Source of the DNA: Pseudomonas sp. S35 | GTDB taxonomy: Bacteria > Pseudomonadota > Gammaproteobacteria > Pseudomonadales > Pseudomonadaceae | Direction: 5' to 3' | Length of the DNA: 64,000 nt | Assembly (NCBI RefSeq): GCF_009866765.1 | Contig: NZ_CP019431.1 | Location: 6,158,001-6,222,000 of the forward strand | Part shown: positions 6,438-17,018 of the stretch, in pieces | How the letters are laid out: every line of letters starts with the position of its first letter | How positions within the stretch are numbered: the stretch's first letter is position 1 | Translations under genes and position numbers: made by a program | The notes under the pieces: generated by a model | Seen by the model: the letters and a program-made list of their open reading frames with translations, nothing else | Databases searched by the model: none | Told to the model about the DNA's origin: nothing

Positions 6438-9400
6438 GGGACTTGCTCCAATAGGCGATGCTTTCCAGCAGCACCGACTCTTGATACGGCTTGCCGAGGT
6501 AGTCGTTGACGCCGATGGCCATTGCACGGTCGCGGTGTTTCTGGCCGGTGCGGGAGGTGATCATGATGATCGGAAGGCGCATCAGGCGCGGGTCGTTGCG
6601 CACTTGCGTGGCCACTTCGAAGCCGTCCATGCGCGGCATTTCGATGTCGAGCAGCATCAGGTCCGGGGTGTGTTCTTCAAGCAACGCGAGGGCGTCGATG
6701 CCGTCCTTGGCGGTCAGTACGTTCATGCCGTTGCGCTCCAGCAGGCGGCTGGTGACTTTGCGCACGGTGACCGAGTCGTCCACCACCAGCACCAGCAGCG
6801 GGCGTTTTTTCAGCGGGTCGTTGAGGATCAGCGGCGCATCCACCGTCTGCGCCGGCAAGGCCGGCTGCTGTGCGCGAATATGCGCCAGCAAGTCGATGAT
6901 CAGCACCACGCGGCCGTCGCCCAGAATGGTCGCGCCGGACAAACCCTGCACCCCGGCGAACTGCGGGCCCAGGCCCTTGACCACGATCTCGCGCGTGCCG
7001 GCCATAGCATCCACATGCACCGCAACACGGCGTTCATTACACTGCACCAGCAGCACCGGTACCGGCTGGTACTGGCCCAATAATTTAGGCCGACCGACGG
7101 TGTGCAGCAGATCGCCCAGGTAGAACAATTCGTAACGCTGCCCGGCATATTCATAATGCGGCGGTTCTTGCTGGTAGTGCCCGGCCAACTCATGGGGCAG
7201 CACCCGCACCAGCCCTTCGATGGTGTTGAGCGGGATCGCGTATTGGTCGTCCGCGCACTGCACCATCAGCGCGCGGTTGACCGACACGGTGAACGGCAGG
7301 CGAATGCGAAAATGCACGCCCTCACCCGGCGTGGACTCAATGAACATCGAGCCGCCGAGCTGACGCACTTCTTCGTGCACCACGTCCATGCCCACGCCAC
7401 GCCCGGAAATCTGGGTGATTTTTTCCGCCGTGGAGAACCCCGGCTGCAGGATGAACTGCAACACGTCGCGGTCGCTGATCTCTTGATGGGGGCCGAGCAG
7501 ACCACGCTTGATCGCCTTGCGTCGCACCGCGTCCAGCGGCACGCCAGCGCCGTCGTCGCGCATGTCGAACACGATGTCGCCGCCTTCGTGGGTCAGGTCC
7601 AGGGTGATACGACCCGTTTGCGGCTTGCCGGCCAGCAGACGCGCCTCACGGGACTCCAGGCCATGGTCGACGGCGTTGCGCAGCATGTGTTCCAGCGGCG
7701 CCGCCATGCGTTCCAGCACGTTGCGGTCCATCTCGCCCTCGGCATTGCCGACGATGAATTCCACGTCCTTGCCCAACTCGCCCGCCACCTGGCGCACGAT
7801 GCGCTTGAGGCGCGGCAGCATGCGTTCGAACGGCACCATGCGCGTGCGCATCAGGCCTTCCTGCAATTCGGTGTTGATGCGTGCCTGTTGCTGCAACAAG
7901 TCGTGCGCGTCCTCGTTGCGCCGGTCAAGGGTGTCCTTCAGGTCGAGCAAATCGGAGGCGGACTCGGACAACGCACGGGACAGTTGCTGCAACTGCGAAT
8001 GGCGGTCCATTTCCAGCGGGTCGAAGTCTTCGTAGCCCAGGCGCTCGGCCTCGGCCTGCTGGCGGCTGAGGATGCGGCCCTGGGTTTCGGTGTCGAGGCG
8101 GCGCAGTTGATCGCGCATGCGCTCGATGGTGGTTTCCACCTCGGTCAGGGCGATGCGTGCGTCGTTGACTTGTTGTTCAATGCGGCCACGCAAGATCGAG
8201 GTTTCCCCAGCCAGGTTGACCAGGTCATCCAGCAGCTCGGCAGAGATTTTCACCATGTCGGCGCCAGGATCAGCGACCGCATCGGCCTTGCCAGCAGGCA
8301 ACGCGACCGGCGCCAGCGGTTCCGCGCTTGGGTGCACCAGGCTTTTGATGCGTTCGATGAGCTTGTCCACCGAGCCCACCGGCACCCCCTCCGCCACGGC
8401 GTCGATCATCTGCGCCAGGCGGTCATGGCAGCCTTGCAGCAGCGCGAACAGTTCGGCCGATGGCACGAGCACACCGGCCGACAGCCCTTCGTAGAGAAAC
8501 TCCAGTTCATGGGCCAGATCGCCAATCGGCCCGATCTCGACCATGCGTGCGCCACCCTTGAGGGTGTGCAGGTCGCGCAGCAGGGTTTCGATTTCCTGGC
8601 GATTGTTCGGCTCAGCCTGCCAGCGCAACAGCGCACTGCCGGAGCTGTCGAGGATATCGCCAGCTTCTTCAAGGAATATGTCCAGTAACTCGGGGTCAGC
8701 GCCCGACGTTTCCGGGGCCGGGGCCGGGGCCGCAGGCGTGCTGCTCTGGCGCAGCTCGCGCAGCTTGGCAACCAGCTCGGCGCTGTCGCTCAGGGCTTGC
8801 TGCTGTTGCAGTTCGTCCAGTTGCAAGGCCAGCCGCTCATGGCTGGCCATCAATACTTGAGACAGCTCGGTGGAGTAGCTGTAGCGCCGGTCCACCAGGC
8901 CTTCGTAGAGGCATTCCAACTCATGGGCCAGGTCGCCCACCGGGCCGATTTCAGCCATGCGCGCGCCGCCCTTGAGGGTGTGCAGGTCGCGCTGCAACGA
9001 GGACAGCGGAGCGGCGTTTTCGGGCTCCAGCAGCCAGCGCTTGAGGGACTGCCCGGCGCTGTCGAGGATGTCCACGGCTTCTTCGAGGAAAATTTCGACG
9101 ATCTCATCGTCCATCGCCGTTTCATGCGCCAACTGTGCCGTGGCGGCGCCCAGTTCAGCGATGCTCAGGGTGCGGCTGCCGTCGCTTTTGATCAGGCCGG
9201 TGGCTGAAGGGTCCAGCGCGTCGTCCAGCAGTTCGCGCAGGGCCTGTACCCGTGCCGGCGTCGGACTGATTTCCTGGCCCGCCGCCAGTTGGTCGAGCAT
9301 GTTGATCAGTGCTTCATGGGCCTGTTCGGCCTCCTGGAAAAACCGCTCGCTGACCGCCAGGCTGCTCTCCTCCACGGCGCCATAGAGGTCGAGCAAGGCT

Positions 9401-12249
9401 TCGCACAGCTCGTCGATGGGGTGCAGGTCGGCGATGTGCGCGCCCTCTCCCAGCGTGGTCAGTTCATCCAGCAACGCCGTGAGTTCCTGGCGCTCGCCGG
9501 GGTGCTGTTGCCAGCGACGCAGCAGGCTTTCGGCGTCGAGCAGGATGTCCATGCCCTGGGCCAGGAAGTTGGCGATCAGTTGCGGGTCGCGCTTGATCCG
9601 CAGGCCGGTGTTGGGCGCGTCGAGCAATGCTGTGAGCTGGTGGTCCAGCAAGGCTTGAGTGCGGTTGATCAAGTCGTCCGCGCCCTTGATCGGTACCAGA
9701 GGGTCACGGTCCAGTTGGCGTAACCCACGTTGGAACAGGCCTTCGGCTTCGAGCAGCAGTTCCACTTCGTCCAAGTCCAGCGGCAGGCGATGGGCCTTGT
9801 ATTCGCGGGTCAGGTGATCCAGCGGACGCACCAGCTCGGCGATGGGCAATACGCCGGCCATGTAAGCGCTGCCCTTGAGGGTATGCAGGGCGCGTTGCAG
9901 CTCATCGCTGACTTGCAGCGGCACATGTTCGGCGGCCTGTTGCAGGAAGTGGTTGAGGCTGTCCAGATGGCTCTGAGCTTCGTTGCGGAAGATTTCCAGC
10001 AGCATCGGGTCGTGGGGCTCGCCAGCGGATACGGTGGTGCCACTGGCCAAGGCGTGGGCGCGAGCGGCCAGGACATCGACCTCATCGCGTTGGCGTTGGT
10101 CGTCGGTCGCAAAGTCAGCGATCAATTCCGGCAGCAGGGCCACGGCATCGTCCAGGACTTGCTGGATCTGGGGGCCGAGCGCCACGCTGCGCTCCAGCAC
10201 GCGGTTGAGCAGGTTTTCCACCGCCCAGGCCAGCTCGGCCAGCACCAGGGCGCGCACCATGCGGCCGCTGCCTTTCAAGGTGTGGAAGGCCCGGCGCATC
10301 TCGCCCTGGGCGGTTTTGTCGGCGCTGTTGGGCAGGTGACGGTGCAGCACCTCCAGGACTTCGTCGGTTTCTTCGAGGAAGACTTCACGCAGCTCATCGT
10401 CGATGGGTTCTTCATCGGCCGGCGGCGGCAGCAGGCTGCCGGGGCGTTGCAGGGCCGGCGGGTTGAGGCGCGAAGTGGGGTTGGCCAAGGCATCGACCTG
10501 GGATTGGCTCGGCGTCTCATCCGTAGACAGTGCGCCGTCGGGGGCCAACAACGCCTGGCGCCAGGGTTTTTCCGCGGGCAGGTAGCCCAAGGCAGCCAGG
10601 CTTTGGGTGGCCAGTTCCAATACCCGTTCGCCAGCGGCATCGGGGTCTTGGAGCATGCGTTCGAGGTAGTACTCCAGGCTGCTGATCACGTCTGCAAACT
10701 GCCCCAGTTGCGCCTCGGACGGCGGGGCGTCGTTGACCATCAACTGTTCATCGACGTAATCGGTGCAGCCGCGCATCAGGCTCGCGGCGCGGGGCAGCGG
10801 GATCATCGCCAGCGCGCCACGCACCTGGCTCAGCAGTTCTGGCAGGGATTCCAGGCGCTGACGGTCCCAACCGGCTTCGATGCAGTCGATCACCAACTCT
10901 TTGGCCTGTTTCAGGCATTGGCAGGATTCGCGGACCACCAACTGGTGAATCTGGGTCAGGTCGGTGGTGGGCAGGCGGCTTTCTTCGCGGCTTTCCGGCT
11001 CGACAGTGCCGGCCATGCCGGCCAATGTGGCTTCGACGTAGAGCAAGGCGCCGGCGACGTCCATCAGCACCGCGTCGTTGGGTTCGCGTTGGCCTTGGGC
11101 CAGGCTCAACACCACCGCAAGCTGGTCGATGATGACCTTGCGCGGCTGGCCAAACCCCAGCACCGCCAGGGTATCGGCGATCTGCCGCAACGGCGCCAGC
11201 AGCGCATTGAGGTCGCCGGTGTGCAGGCGGTCGCTGCGTACGAACAGGTCGAGGCGTTCCTTGACTCGTACCAACTCCTCGCACAACGCGCCGAGCACCG
11301 AGCCCATGGCGTTGCGGTCCGGCCCGGCCAGGCGTGCGCGCTCGGCATCGACCACGGCACTGTCGGGCAAGGCTTCATCAAGACCATAGCGTTCTTTCAG
11401 ACTTTGCATGCGCGGCGTCGGCCGGGTGACTTTGGCCACGTAGAACAGCAGGCTTTTGAGCAGTTCATCCGGCGCCGACTGGTTGATACCGCCGATGCCC
11501 TGGGCCAGCAGGCGCTTGAGTTGCTTGTCGCTGGCCTTGAGCAAGCTGCGCAGCGCCGGGCTGTTGGCGACCACGCCGGTGAGCATGCCTTCCACCAGCG
11601 CCGACGCGACTTGCCACAACGGCAACAACGGCGCGCCCTGGCACAAGGCTTCAAGCCGGGCGAAGACCCGCGCCATGTCTTCAAGGTTGCTCGGGCCGTG
11701 GTCTTCGCGCAGCAGACCGGCGAGCGCCTGTTGCAGCAGTTGGTGCCATTGGCGCAGGTGTTCGTGAAGGTCCGGCACCGCTCGCTGGGCCAGGGCCTCG
11801 TCGGGCAACGGCGCAATCGACAGCAGTTGTGGGCTGAACAGGCTGGTTTCCGAGAGCAGGCTTTCACCGCGCGCACTGCGCAAGTCGTTGAGCAGCGGCA
11901 GCACCACCAACGGCAGATCGCGGCGGGCACTGTGTACGCGGTCGAGGTACAGCGGCAGTTGGCCGAGGGCCTGTTGCAACAGGCGGATGCCTTCGTCGCG
12001 TTGGCCGACCTGCCCGGCCTGGAGCGCCAGGGCCAGTTCTTCGATCTCTTCGGCCAGCAGCGCCGCACCGTAGAACTCGACCATTTGCAGCGCGCCATGC
12101 ACCTGGTGGATACCGGCCAGGCATTGGCCGATCACGTCATCGTCATGGGTTTCGACAAACGCATCCAGCGCCGAACGGGCCTGTTTCAGGGTCTCGGCAA
12201 TGTCGCCCTTGACCCATTCGAGGGCCACGTAGTCGTGCCGATCAACCAT
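6430..12249 (-). CDS. chpA: Chemotaxis-type hybrid histidine kinase ChpA
   Basis: A 1,939-residue CheA-like kinase controlling type IV pilus activity and surface responses. The N-terminal third is helical with degenerate Hpt-like segments. Four clear Hpt domains have phosphoacceptor histidines near residues 656 (FHTLKGSGRM), 789 (LHTLKGSAYM), 1090 and 1228 (both LHTLKGGARM). A degenerate one lies near 930 (TTLGEGA). The dimerisation region starts about 1330 (LLDDLVNLAGETSILRGRIE). The HATPase domain has its N box at 1521 (HMLRNAVDHG) and later G boxes (DDGAGV, GRGVGMDV). A CheW-like domain follows, then a receiver domain from about 1818 with acidic pair Asp1824-Asp1825 and phospho-Asp about 1868 (LLDIEMPRMDG). 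It begins 106 bp after pilJ and overlaps chpC. Confidence 0.95.
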   Translation of the reverse strand: MVDRHDYVALEWVKGDIAETLKQARSALDAFVETHDDDVIGQCLAGIHQVHGALQMVEFYGAALLAEEIEELALALQAGQVGQRDEGIRLLQQALGQLPLYLDRVHSARRDLPLVVLPLLNDLRSARGESLLSETSLFSPQLLSIAPLPDEALAQRAVPDLHEHLRQWHQLLQQALAGLLREDHGPSNLEDMARVFARLEALCQGAPLLPLWQVASALVEGMLTGVVANSPALRSLLKASDKQLKRLLAQGIGGINQSAPDELLKSLLFYVAKVTRPTPRMQSLKERYGLDEALPDSAVVDAERARLAGPDRNAMGSVLGALCEELVRVKERLDLFVRSDRLHTGDLNALLAPLRQIADTLAVLGFGQPRKVIIDQLAVVLSLAQGQREPNDAVLMDVAGALLYVEATLAGMAGTVEPESREESRLPTTDLTQIHQLVVRESCQCLKQAKELVIDCIEAGWDRQRLESLPELLSQVRGALAMIPLPRAASLMRGCTDYVDEQLMVNDAPPSEAQLGQFADVISSLEYYLERMLQDPDAAGERVLELATQSLAALGYLPAEKPWRQALLAPDGALSTDETPSQSQVDALANPTSRLNPPALQRPGSLLPPPADEEPIDDELREVFLEETDEVLEVLHRHLPNSADKTAQGEMRRAFHTLKGSGRMVRALVLAELAWAVENLLNRVLERSVALGPQIQQVLDDAVALLPELIADFATDDQRQRDEVDVLAARAHALASGTTVSAGEPHDPMLLEIFRNEAQSHLDSLNHFLQQAAEHVPLQVSDELQRALHTLKGSAYMAGVLPIAELVRPLDHLTREYKAHRLPLDLDEVELLLEAEGLFQRGLRQLDRDPLVPIKGADDLINRTQALLDHQLTALLDAPNTGLRIKRDPQLIANFLAQGMDILLDAESLLRRWQQHPGERQELTALLDELTTLGEGAHIADLHPIDELCEALLDLYGAVEESSLAVSERFFQEAEQAHEALINMLDQLAAGQEISPTPARVQALRELLDDALDPSATGLIKSDGSRTLSIAELGAATAQLAHETAMDDEIVEIFLEEAVDILDSAGQSLKRWLLEPENAAPLSSLQRDLHTLKGGARMAEIGPVGDLAHELECLYEGLVDRRYSYSTELSQVLMASHERLALQLDELQQQQALSDSAELVAKLRELRQSSTPAAPAPAPETSGADPELLDIFLEEAGDILDSSGSALLRWQAEPNNRQEIETLLRDLHTLKGGARMVEIGPIGDLAHELEFLYEGLSAGVLVPSAELFALLQGCHDRLAQMIDAVAEGVPVGSVDKLIERIKSLVHPSAEPLAPVALPAGKADAVADPGADMVKISAELLDDLVNLAGETSILRGRIEQQVNDARIALTEVETTIERMRDQLRRLDTETQGRILSRQQAEAERLGYEDFDPLEMDRHSQLQQLSRALSESASDLLDLKDTLDRRNEDAHDLLQQQARINTELQEGLMRTRMVPFERMLPRLKRIVRQVAGELGKDVEFIVGNAEGEMDRNVLERMAAPLEHMLRNAVDHGLESREARLLAGKPQTGRITLDLTHEGGDIVFDMRDDGAGVPLDAVRRKAIKRGLLGPHQEISDRDVLQFILQPGFSTAEKITQISGRGVGMDVVHEEVRQLGGSMFIESTPGEGVHFRIRLPFTVSVNRALMVQCADDQYAIPLNTIEGLVRVLPHELAGHYQQEPPHYEYAGQRYELFYLGDLLHTVGRPKLLGQYQPVPVLLVQCNERRVAVHVDAMAGTREIVVKGLGPQFAGVQGLSGATILGDGRVVLIIDLLAHIRAQQPALPAQTVDAPLILNDPLKKRPLLVLVVDDSVTVRKVTSRLLERNGMNVLTAKDGIDALALLEEHTPDLMLLDIEMPRMDGFEVATQVRNDPRLMRLPIIMITSRTGQKHRDRAMAIGVNDYLGKPYQESVLLESIAYWSKSHA

Positions 12250-12305
12250 AACTGCTCCGCTTAGAATTCGTGGGTTGCTGGTATCTCACAAACACTGGAG
12301 ATCCA

Positions 12306-12334
12306 ATATGGGAGCAAGCCCGCTGCCACATTTT
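12306..12334. repeat. REP-like element between pilJ and chpA
   Basis: ATATGGGAGCAAGCCCGCTGC followed by CACATTTT is a degenerate REP palindrome filling the short gap where P. aeruginosa carries pilK. I see no trace of pilK coding sequence here. Confidence 0.6.
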
Positions 12335-12355
12335 GACTGCATTTCAATCGTCCAT

Positions 12356-14395
12356 CTACTTGGGCGGCGGCAAGGTGAAACCTGAGACCGACCTGCGCAA
12401 CTGGCTCGCCATCTTCGCCAAGTTACCGATGCTTTCCGCCGTGGCGGTCGACCCCGACGACGTCTGGCTGGTGATCTGCTGGATCACATTCATGGTCAGG
12501 GAGATCTGGCCCGCCGACGAGGTCTGTTGCTGCGCCGCATTGGAGATACTCTGGATCAGCGCGGCCAACGTCTTCGACACGCCTTCGATCTCTTCCAGCG
12601 CCACACCCGCATCCTGGGCCAGCCGTGCACCGCGCACCACTTCGGTGGTGGTCTGCTCCATGGAGATGACCGCCTCGTTGGTGTCGGCCTGGATCGCCCG
12701 CACCAGGGTTTCGATCTGCCGCGTGGCCGCCGATGAACGCTCGGCCAGCCGTTGCACTTCATCGGCCACCACCGCAAAGCCACGTCCGGCATCCCCGGCC
12801 ATGCTCGCCTGGATGGCGGCGTTAAGGGCAAGGATGTTGGTCTGGTCGGCAATGTCGTCGATCAGGCTGACGATGTCGCCAATCTCCTGGGACGATTCAC
12901 CCAGGCGCTTGATGCGCTTGGCGGTGTCCTGGATCTGCTCGCGAATGTTGTCCATACCGTGGATGGTGTTGTGCACCACCTCGTTGCCCTTGTTGGCGAT
13001 TTCTACCGAACGCTCCGCCACCGCCGAGGATTCGGCGGCGTTGGCCGACACCTGGTCGATGGACTGGGCCATCTGGTTGATCGCCGTGGACGCTTCGGCG
13101 ATCTGCTGGGCCTGATGCTCCGAGGCCTGGGCCAAGTGCATGGCGGTGGCCTGGGTGTCTTGCACCGCACCGGCAACCTGGCCGGCGGTGAGGTTGATCG
13201 TCGCGACCAGATCGCGCAGTTGGTCCACGGAGTAGTTGATGGAGTCGGCAATGGTGCCGGTGAAGTCTTCAGTCACCGAAGCCGTCACGGTGAGGTCGCC
13301 ATCGGCCAGGTCTTCGATTTCATCGAGCAAACGCATGATCGCGTTCTGGTTGCGCTCGTTCTTCTCGGCAGTCTCGCGCAGTTGGCGGTTGGTCTCACGC
13401 ACCATCACCAGGCCGATCAGGATGATCGAGGCCAGTGCCAGCAGGCCCAGTACATAGCCGCCAATGGTGTCGAAACTGCGCCCGCTGGCCAGGTTTTCAA
13501 AGCCGGTGGCCAGGTGCGAGGCTTCATCGAGCAGGGTTTGCGACAGGTTGAAGATATTGCTCGCCGAGGCGCGCACTTGGAACAACTGTGGCGAGGTTTC
13601 GAGGATTTCGTCCACGGAGCCGGAGACGAACTCGAACAGCTCAGCAATTTCCGTCAGCCGCGCACGGGCGTCACGGTCTTCGACTTGAGTGATGCGCAGG
13701 CCTGGGTTGCCGTTGAGCATGCCATTGAGCACCTGGCCAAACCGGGCGGCGTCACGGCCAAAGGTATCGGCGGCCTGCACGGCGGTTTCGTCGCCGGCCA
13801 GCACGGTGTTGACCGCGCCCAGGATGCGCTCGGCCAGCAGCGACTGGCGCTGGGCCAAGGCCACCTGGCTGGCCGGGGCGCCGCGCTGCAGCAGGATGTC
13901 GACGACTTTTTCCGATTCCATCTGCAATTGCGGCACGGTTTCGGCGAGAGTGGCGGCCACTTGGTGCAAGGACAGTACGGTCTGCTCGCTGGCGAGGATC
14001 GCGTCTGTGTTTTTCAGCAGCGCTTCCCAGTCGGTCTGCACCGCACGCATCTCGGCGCGCACGGCACTCGGCGCTGCGGGCAGGCCGGTGTCCGGGTCGC
14101 CTTTTTTCAGGTAGCCCCAGCGCTGGGCAAAATCGTTGCGTGCATCCCCAAGCAATTTGAACGCGGCGGCCTTGCCGGCGGCAGCTTCGGTGGCGTTCTT
14201 GGCGATGCGCTGGGACAACACGCGCAGCTCGCCCGCGTGGCCGATGTACTGCTTGTCGTAGGTGGACTGGGTGTTGAGGTACGCGAAGTTGGCGAACAGC
14301 AGCATGATGAATACGATCAGTGCAATAAACAGCACGATGATCTGCGAGCGGCTGCGCGAGCCGGCCTGGGGTTTGGGTGTGGTAGCGGTGGTCAT
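12356..14395 (-). CDS. pilJ: Methyl-accepting chemotaxis protein PilJ
   Basis: A 679-residue receptor of the pilus chemosensory system. It has an N-terminal membrane helix ([20 protein letters not shown], about residues 18-38) and two PilJ-type periplasmic helical-bundle segments ([20 protein letters not shown] and [20 protein letters not shown]). A second membrane helix ([19 protein letters not shown]) lies near residue 320. The signalling domain has the hairpin-tip sequence [20 protein letters not shown]. The ATG at 14395 overlaps the pilI stop (ATGA), so the longer upstream open frame is rejected. PilJ senses surface contact through pili and feeds ChpA. Methylation enzymes for it are not encoded nearby. 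Confidence 0.95.
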   Translation of the reverse strand: MTTATTPKPQAGSRSRSQIIVLFIALIVFIMLLFANFAYLNTQSTYDKQYIGHAGELRVLSQRIAKNATEAAAGKAAAFKLLGDARNDFAQRWGYLKKGDPDTGLPAAPSAVRAEMRAVQTDWEALLKNTDAILASEQTVLSLHQVAATLAETVPQLQMESEKVVDILLQRGAPASQVALAQRQSLLAERILGAVNTVLAGDETAVQAADTFGRDAARFGQVLNGMLNGNPGLRITQVEDRDARARLTEIAELFEFVSGSVDEILETSPQLFQVRASASNIFNLSQTLLDEASHLATGFENLASGRSFDTIGGYVLGLLALASIILIGLVMVRETNRQLRETAEKNERNQNAIMRLLDEIEDLADGDLTVTASVTEDFTGTIADSINYSVDQLRDLVATINLTAGQVAGAVQDTQATAMHLAQASEHQAQQIAEASTAINQMAQSIDQVSANAAESSAVAERSVEIANKGNEVVHNTIHGMDNIREQIQDTAKRIKRLGESSQEIGDIVSLIDDIADQTNILALNAAIQASMAGDAGRGFAVVADEVQRLAERSSAATRQIETLVRAIQADTNEAVISMEQTTTEVVRGARLAQDAGVALEEIEGVSKTLAALIQSISNAAQQQTSSAGQISLTMNVIQQITSQTSSGSTATAESIGNLAKMASQLRRSVSGFTLPPPK

Positions 14396-14916
14396 GCGGC
14401 GACATCCATGAAACCTGGAGCCTGCGCCAGGGCGAAGGGGCTGAAGACCTGCCACAGCGGTTGGCCGTCGAACTGGCCTTGTATAAACGGCGCACTGGGG
14501 CTGGCATTGGCCAGCAAGGCGTCCTGTGCAAAATGCTGCATCCCCACCACCTCGTCCACCAGCAGCCCGACAAACAGATCGTTGTATTCCACTACCAGCA
14601 CCCGCCGTTGCTTGCGCGCCTTGGACAACGCCAGGCCGAGGAAACCGCCCAGGTCCATCACCGGCAACAGGCGCCCGCGCAGGTTAGCAACACCCTTGAC
14701 CCAGGCCTTGACCCCGGGCATCAAAGTGCAGCGCGGCTCATGCAGGACTTCGGCGACCTCGCCCATGGGCGCCACATACCAATGCTGCCCCAGGCGAAAG
14801 CCGATCCCGCTCCAGCGGTGCAGGCGGGGTTCCTGGGACGGCAGGTCGGCGGCCAACAGGCGGCAGCGCCGGTCGATGTCCAGCAACAGCTCGAAGGCGG
14901 TTTGCGACTCGGTCAT
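14392..14916 (-). CDS. pilI: CheW-like adaptor PilI
   Basis: A 174-residue CheW-domain protein that couples PilJ to ChpA. Recognisable stretches are [40 protein letters not shown] and [14 protein letters not shown], all in canonical CheW order. It follows pilH by 12 bp and its stop codon overlaps the pilJ start, so translation is probably coupled. Length and order match P. aeruginosa PilI. Confidence 0.93.
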   Translation of the reverse strand: MTESQTAFELLLDIDRRCRLLAADLPSQEPRLHRWSGIGFRLGQHWYVAPMGEVAEVLHEPRCTLMPGVKAWVKGVANLRGRLLPVMDLGGFLGLALSKARKQRRVLVVEYNDLFVGLLVDEVVGMQHFAQDALLANASPSAPFIQGQFDGQPLWQVFSPFALAQAPGFMDVAA

Positions 14917-14928
14917 GATGGCGTGCCG

Positions 14929-15294
14929 TCAGCCGGCCAGCACCTTGTTCAGGGTGGCGATCAGGGTGTCTTCGTCCACCGGCTTGGTCAGGTAGTCCTT
15001 GGCGCCCTGGCGCGCGCCCCAGATCTTGTCGGTCTCCTGGTCCTTCGTGGTGATGATGATGATCGGGATGCCATTGGTTTCCGGCTCCTTGGACAACTGG
15101 CGCGTGGCCTGGAAGCCATTGAGGCCCGGCATCACGATGTCCATCAGCACTGCGTCGGGCTTTTCCTGGCGGGCCAGGGCCACGCCGTCCGCACCGTTTT
15201 CGGCCTTGAGGACCTGGTGGCCGTGCTTTTCCAGCATGCCGGTGAGTTTGTACATTTCAGTCGGCGAATCGTCGACGATCAGAACACGTGCCAT
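14929..15294 (-). CDS. pilH: CheY-like response regulator PilH
   Basis: A 121-residue stand-alone receiver domain (ARVLIVDDSPTEMYKLTGML). The acidic pair is in VDDS, the phospho-Asp in VLMDIVMPGLNGF, and the conserved Lys in DYLTKPVDEDTL. ATG 15294 begins at the first strand; the longer frame adds only four residues. PilH acts with PilG downstream of ChpA, with PilH linked to pilus retraction or to draining phosphate from PilG. No output domain is present. Confidence 0.93.
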   Translation of the reverse strand: MARVLIVDDSPTEMYKLTGMLEKHGHQVLKAENGADGVALARQEKPDAVLMDIVMPGLNGFQATRQLSKEPETNGIPIIIITTKDQETDKIWGARQGAKDYLTKPVDEDTLIATLNKVLAG

Positions 15295-15340
15295 GGTTTT
15301 CCCCATTACATTGGTCGGCGCCGGCCCTTGTGAGGCGGCG

Positions 15341-15748
15341 TCAGTGTGCTTGTTCTACTGCGGCGAACCCCGGCACATAGGCCTTGATTGCACCCAGCAG
15401 TTCTTCCTTGCTGAAAGGCTTGGTCAAAAACTGATCGACACCCACGATGCGCCCCTTGGCCTTGTCGAACAGACCGTCCTTGGAGGACAGCATGATCACC
15501 GGAATCGACTTGAACGCCGGGTTGTTCTTCACCAGCGCGCAAGTCTGATAGCCATCCAGGCGCGGCATCATGATGTCGACGAAGATAATGTGCGGGTGGT
15601 GATCAACAATCCGGGCCAGGGCATCGAAACCGTCGATGGCCGTGATGACTTCGCACCCGACGTTCTTCAACAGGGTCTCGGCGGTGCGGCGGATCGTTTT
15701 CGAGTCGTCGATCACCATCACTCTCAAGGCGTTGGAATGCTGTTCCAT
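15341..15748 (-). CDS. pilG: CheY-like response regulator PilG
   Basis: A 135-residue receiver protein (LRVMVIDDSKTIRRTAETLL), with phospho-Asp in IIFVDIMMPRLDGYQTC and Lys in FLTKPFSKEELL. It is the first gene of the pilGHIJ-chpAC operon. ATG 15748 (MEQHSNALRV) matches the known PilG start, so the 25-residue upstream extension is dropped. PilG signals to the pilus extension machinery and to cAMP production in P. aeruginosa. The divergent gap of 239 bp to gshB (15749-15987) must hold promoters for both directions, but I see no convincing specific site in it. Confidence 0.94.
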   Translation of the reverse strand: MEQHSNALRVMVIDDSKTIRRTAETLLKNVGCEVITAIDGFDALARIVDHHPHIIFVDIMMPRLDGYQTCALVKNNPAFKSIPVIMLSSKDGLFDKAKGRIVGVDQFLTKPFSKEELLGAIKAYVPGFAAVEQAH

Positions 15749-15987
15749 ATCTGCTCTACCATCGCCACAGCGAATCGGTTTTCGGTGTGTACTGCCTGAT
15801 GTTGCACAGGATGAGCGCCGCAAGCCTTGGAATTCAAGGGCTGCTGCGCCGTGGCAGTCTTTTTAGCACAGTCTCGGGGAGCAATCTATCGAGGCACCCG
15901 CCCGGTGGTTTTTCCTTGACCCACAACAGCCGCAGCGCCACTCTGACGCCACTTTTATGCGCCCTAATTTGCTAGAGGAAATCCCCC

Positions 15988-16941
15988 ATGAGCGTTCGCG
16001 TCGGCATTGTCATGGACCCTATCGCCAGCATTTCCTATAAAAAGGACAGTTCGCTGGCCATGCTCCTGGCCGCCCAGGCCCGCGGCTGGACCTTGTTCTA
16101 TATGGAACAGCGCGACCTTTATCAGGGCGACGGCGAAGCCCGCGCACGCATGCGCCCGCTGCAGGTGTTCGCCAACCCGCAAAAATGGTTCGAACTGCAG
16201 GACGAAATCGACAGCCCCCTGAGCGACCTGGACGTGATCCTGATGCGCAAGGACCCGCCGTTCGACATGGAGTTCGTCTACTCCACCTACCTGCTGGAGC
16301 AGGCCGAACGTGCCGGCGTGCTGATCGTCAACAAGCCGCAGAGCCTGCGCGACTGCAATGAAAAGCTGTTCGCCACGCTGTTCCCGCAGTGCACGCCGCC
16401 GACCGTGGTCAGCCGCCGCGCCGACGTGCTGCGTGAATTTGCCGCCAAACACGGTGATGTGATCCTCAAGCCGCTGGACGGCATGGGCGGCACCTCGATC
16501 TTCCGTCACCGCGCGGGCGACCCGAACCTGTCGGTGATCCTGGAAACCCTGACCGCGCTGGGCACCCAGCAGATCATGGGCCAGGCGTACCTGCCGGCGA
16601 TCAAGGACGGCGACAAGCGCATCCTGATGATCGATGGCGAGCCAGTGGATTATTGCCTCGCACGTATCCCGGCGGCCGGCGAAACCCGTGGCAACTTGGC
16701 GGCCGGCGGACGCGGTGAGGCAAGGCCGTTGTCAGACAAAGACCGCTGGATCGCCAGCCAGGTTGGCCCGACCCTGCGAGAAAAGGGTTTACTGTTCGTA
16801 GGCCTTGACGTAATTGGTGAAAGCCTCACCGAAATCAACGTCACGAGTCCGACCTGTATTCGCGAGATCGACAATGCATTTGGCACGAACATCGGCGAAA
16901 TGCTGATGGTCGCCATCGAGCGCAAGCTGAAAGCCAAGTGA
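15988..16941 (+). CDS. gshB: Glutathione synthetase
   Basis: A 317-residue ATP-grasp enzyme joining gamma-glutamylcysteine and glycine to make glutathione in the cytoplasm. The N-terminal domain begins VRVGIVMDPIASISYKKDSS. The ATP-grasp core includes ILKPLDGMGGTSIFR, and the active-site loop ends INVTSPTCIREID. Length equals E. coli GshB. A GAGGAAA ribosome site precedes ATG 15988. It is divergent from pilG and followed by the TonB-like gene, the same neighbourhood as in P. aeruginosa. Confidence 0.97.
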   Translation: MSVRVGIVMDPIASISYKKDSSLAMLLAAQARGWTLFYMEQRDLYQGDGEARARMRPLQVFANPQKWFELQDEIDSPLSDLDVILMRKDPPFDMEFVYSTYLLEQAERAGVLIVNKPQSLRDCNEKLFATLFPQCTPPTVVSRRADVLREFAAKHGDVILKPLDGMGGTSIFRHRAGDPNLSVILETLTALGTQQIMGQAYLPAIKDGDKRILMIDGEPVDYCLARIPAAGETRGNLAAGGRGEARPLSDKDRWIASQVGPTLREKGLLFVGLDVIGESLTEINVTSPTCIREIDNAFGTNIGEMLMVAIERKLKAK

Positions 16942-17018
16942 TATAGAACAGCCGGATACCCACCAACATTGCGTTATCATGCGCCACCTGTGAAACGCGC
17001 GATGTTGGTTTTCTTGTC

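Noticed and set aside
9730..12264. An 844-codon open frame on the plus strand opposite chpA, and similar long frames such as 7102-8688 and 12752-14995
   Set aside because: They are antisense shadows of high-GC chpA and pilJ. Their composition is Gln/Arg/His/Gly-rich low complexity with no domain, while the minus-strand genes have complete family motifs.
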